Assembly (NCBI RefSeq): GCF_900114895.1
Contig: NZ_FOUO01000002.1
Location: 124,001 to 188,000, forward strand
Source: Ectothiorhodospira mobilis
GTDB taxonomy: Bacteria; Pseudomonadota; Gammaproteobacteria; Ectothiorhodospirales; Ectothiorhodospiraceae
Length of the DNA stretch: 64,000 bases
Direction of reading: 5' to 3'
Shown: in pieces, positions 62,016 to 64,000 of the stretch
Layout: every line of letters starts with the position of its first letter
Position numbering within the stretch: position 1 is the first letter of the stretch
Program-made: the position numbers and the translations under genes
The notes under the pieces: model-generated
Seen by the model: the letters and a program-made list of their open reading frames with translations, nothing else
What the model was told of the DNA's origin: nothing
Database searches by the model: none

Positions 62016-64000
62016 ATGACCGGCGTCGATCCCCCCGCCGTTGCAGAGAATACCCCTGCCACGCCTCGACCCAGGACACTGATCCGCACCCTGGTGCTGG
62101 CCCTGGGCGGGGCCATGACGGTCTTCACCCTGCTGGCGGTGCTGCTGGCGGTCCAGGGGGCGCGGGAGACCACGCTGCAGGAACTGCAGCGCGGCTTTGA
62201 TCGCAGCGCCGCCCTGGCCGCCCTGGTGCTGGACCAGGAGATCCAGGCGGCGGAGCGGGCCGTGGGGGAACTGGCGCGGCTGCCGGCCCTGGAACAGGCA
62301 GTGCGGGGGGATCGCCCGCAGCAGGCGGCGAAGGTGCTCAACCAGCCCCAGGCCGGGGCGGTGGCGCGGCGGTTCGATGCCGTGGTCCTCACCCGGGATG
62401 CCGTTACCCCCTGGGCCGCCGGGGGGGTGGCCCTGGGGCACCGGGGGGATCTGCAGGCATGGCTCGCCCGCCGCGCCGCCACACCCTACCTTTCCAATAC
62501 CCGTCTGGTGATCCATCCCGGGGACGCCAATCGGGCCCCGTCGCTGGTGCTTGTGGTGCGGCGGGGGGTGCGCGATCCCGCCACCGGACGCGCCGTGGCC
62601 CATCTGGCCGGGGCGGTGATCTTGTCGGATAAACTCTCCCTGTTCAACGCCATCCGCCACCACGCCCGCCTGGAGGGGGTGGGCCTCACCCTGGGGGACC
62701 GCCTCTTCACGATCCCGGATCCCCAGGGCCAGGGATTGGCGCAACTGGAGTGGCCACCATCGGGGCAGTACACGGCCGTTCCTTCCCCGGAGGGTCGGCA
62801 TGTGGCCTGGCGTCCTTTGGGTCTTTCCCATCTGCAGGCCCCGGCGGGTGTGCTCATGAGCGTGCGGGACCATGGTGGCGAGGCCGGGGTGCTGGTGCGC
62901 ACGGTTCTTCTCATCGCCGCCCTGATGCTGGTGATCATGCTGGCGCTGCTGGCCTTCCTCACCCACTACATCGGGCTCCCGCTGCGTACGCTGGCGGAAC
63001 AGGCCCGTCAGTCCCATGTGGGCCCCTTCCAGCCCCTGCGGCTGCCGCAACGGCATCGGGCGGACGAACTGGTGGGGCTGGTCACTGCCTTCAATGACCT
63101 GATCCATCGCATCGGCACCCATCAGGCCGAACTGGACCGCATCGCCCACTACGACGCCCTCACCGGGGTGCCCAACCGGCGCCTGCTGGTGGCGCGCCTG
63201 GAGCGGGCCGTGACCGCCGCCCGCCGTCACGGCAATCCGCTGGCGGTGTGTTATCTGGACCTGGATGGCTTCAAGTCCATCAACGATCGCCACGGCCATG
63301 CCATGGGGGACCGGTTGCTGCTGGAGATCACCGCACGGCTCAAGGACCTGCTGCGGGCGGGGGATACCCTGGGCCGCCTGGGCGGGGATGAGTTCGTCAT
63401 CCTGTGCAACCGCATCGGGTCGCCGGATCGGGCCGACGCTGCCCTGCGCCGGGTGCTGGAGGCGGCCAGCGCGCCGGTGTGGCTGGACGGCCTGCGCCTG
63501 CAGGTCTCTGCCAGCATCGGTGTGACCTTCTGCCCGCCGGACGAGGGGGACCCCGACCATCTGCTGCGCCATGCCGATCAGGCCATGTATCAGGCCAAGG
63601 AGGCCGGGCGCAACCGCTATCACCGCTTCGATCCCGAGCGTCATCGCGAGGTCCGGGACCTGCAACACCAGGCCGAACGGGTGCGGTCGGCCCTGCGGGA
63701 GGATGAGCTGACCATCCACTATCAGCCCAAGGTGGACCTGCGCACGGGGGAAGTGTTGGGGGCGGAGGCCCTGGTGCGTTGGGACGAGCCCGGGTGCGGG
63801 TTGCGGGGGCCGGATCATTTCCTGCCCGCCTTCCGCGCCGCGGGCCTGGAGGGGGACCTGGACGAGTGGGTGCTGGAACAGGTGTTCAGGCAGATGGAAT
63901 CCTGGCGGCGGGCGGGCTTTCATTGTCCCGTGGGCGTCAATGTCAGCGGTGAATTCCTCCTGGGGCCGCGCTTCGAGCCCGCCTGGCGCCGGGGTCTGGA
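62016..64000 (+). CDS. Membrane-bound GGDEF-EAL protein, probable LuxP partner (3' end outside window)
   Basis: 661 codons visible. Membrane helix 1 (about 22-47), a periplasmic domain of about 240 residues, helix 2 (291-316), HAMP-like linker (317-370), GGDEF (about 372-537) with intact GGDEF at 456-460 and I-site RxxD (RAGD, 447-450), then EAL from about 560. EAL residue E584 (AEALVRW) and N642 (VNVSGE) are present; the rest is cut off. The layout matches LuxQ in its sensor half, with c-di-GMP enzymes replacing the kinase. ATG at 62016, 19 nt after luxP; the ATG at 61993 is in a dead frame. Confidence 0.92.
   Translation, partial: MTGVDPPAVAENTPATPRPRTLIRTLVLALGGAMTVFTLLAVLLAVQGARETTLQELQRGFDRSAALAALVLDQEIQAAERAVGELARLPALEQAVRGDRPQQAAKVLNQPQAGAVARRFDAVVLTRDAVTPWAAGGVALGHRGDLQAWLARRAATPYLSNTRLVIHPGDANRAPSLVLVVRRGVRDPATGRAVAHLAGAVILSDKLSLFNAIRHHARLEGVGLTLGDRLFTIPDPQGQGLAQLEWPPSGQYTAVPSPEGRHVAWRPLGLSHLQAPAGVLMSVRDHGGEAGVLVRTVLLIAALMLVIMLALLAFLTHYIGLPLRTLAEQARQSHVGPFQPLRLPQRHRADELVGLVTAFNDLIHRIGTHQAELDRIAHYDALTGVPNRRLLVARLERAVTAARRHGNPLAVCYLDLDGFKSINDRHGHAMGDRLLLEITARLKDLLRAGDTLGRLGGDEFVILCNRIGSPDRADAALRRVLEAASAPVWLDGLRLQVSASIGVTFCPPDEGDPDHLLRHADQAMYQAKEAGRNRYHRFDPERHREVRDLQHQAERVRSALREDELTIHYQPKVDLRTGEVLGAEALVRWDEPGCGLRGPDHFLPAFRAAGLEGDLDEWVLEQVFRQMESWRRAGFHCPVGVNVSGEFLLGPRFEPAWRRGL

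Overview
The window reads as a chromosomal segment from a high-GC, halophilic purple sulfur gammaproteobacterium, most likely Ectothiorhodospiraceae (Ectothiorhodospira is my best guess). The clues are a light-harvesting alpha/beta gene pair, a glycine-to-betaine methylation operon (GSMT, SDMT) of the kind known from Ectothiorhodospira/Halorhodospira, a NifF-like flavodoxin, hydrogenase maturation genes, a SbtA-type bicarbonate transporter, and gammaproteobacterial gene orders such as alaS-lysC-csrA-tRNA-Ser, recA-recX-alaS, pyrG-kdsA-eno-ftsB-ispD-ispF, gacA-uvrC-pgsA and recCBD. I see no prophage, insertion sequence or CRISPR array.

Layout. 1-2.6 kb (minus): two-subunit pyruvate carboxylase, the carboxyltransferase subunit running off the left edge. 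2.8-5.8 kb (plus): yceD-rpmF-plsX-fabH behind a strong promoter placed almost on the first start codon. 5.9-10.1 kb: CYTH protein, GacA/UvrY-type regulator, family-5 uracil-DNA glycosylase, uvrC, pgsA. 10.3-19.5 kb: recC-recB-recD with 4-nt overlaps. 19.5-24.3 kb: zapE, a trpB without trpA, a small unknown protein, a DUF5610-like protein and pdxH. 24.3-27.3 kb: a CrtI-family desaturase diverging from sbtA, then a DsrE-family gene. 27.4-33.6 kb: tex and hypA-hypB-hypF-hypC. 33.7-36.6 kb (minus): gsmt-sdmt-metK, preceded by an 810-base gene-free stretch. 37.4-43.5 kb: flavodoxin and a housekeeping run. 43.5-50.5 kb: fdxA, mutS, a host-attachment-family protein, pcm, a PilZ protein, pncC, recA, recX. 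50.5-55.2 kb: alaS, lysC, csrA, tRNA-Ser(GCU). 55.2-60.1 kb: a diguanylate cyclase, the antenna genes, a TDT-family transporter and two poorly known genes. 60.3-64 kb: a gamma-glutamylcyclotransferase-like protein, then a LuxP-type receptor gene followed by a membrane GGDEF/EAL protein cut by the right edge.

How the genes work together. The betaine operon makes the compatible solute from glycine using three SAM per molecule, and its own metK supplies SAM. GacA and CsrA are two nodes of one post-transcriptional circuit. Three separate loci concern c-di-GMP: a GAF-like/GGDEF cyclase, a PilZ receptor, and the GGDEF/EAL protein paired with LuxP.

The most unusual finding is that last pair. The LuxP homologue keeps every residue I recall as contacting the quorum signal AI-2 in Vibrio harveyi LuxP, but its neighbour is a c-di-GMP enzyme where Vibrio has the histidine kinase LuxQ. 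This suggests direct AI-2-to-c-di-GMP signalling. Second, the antenna genes are in the order alpha then beta, the reverse of the usual puf/puc order.
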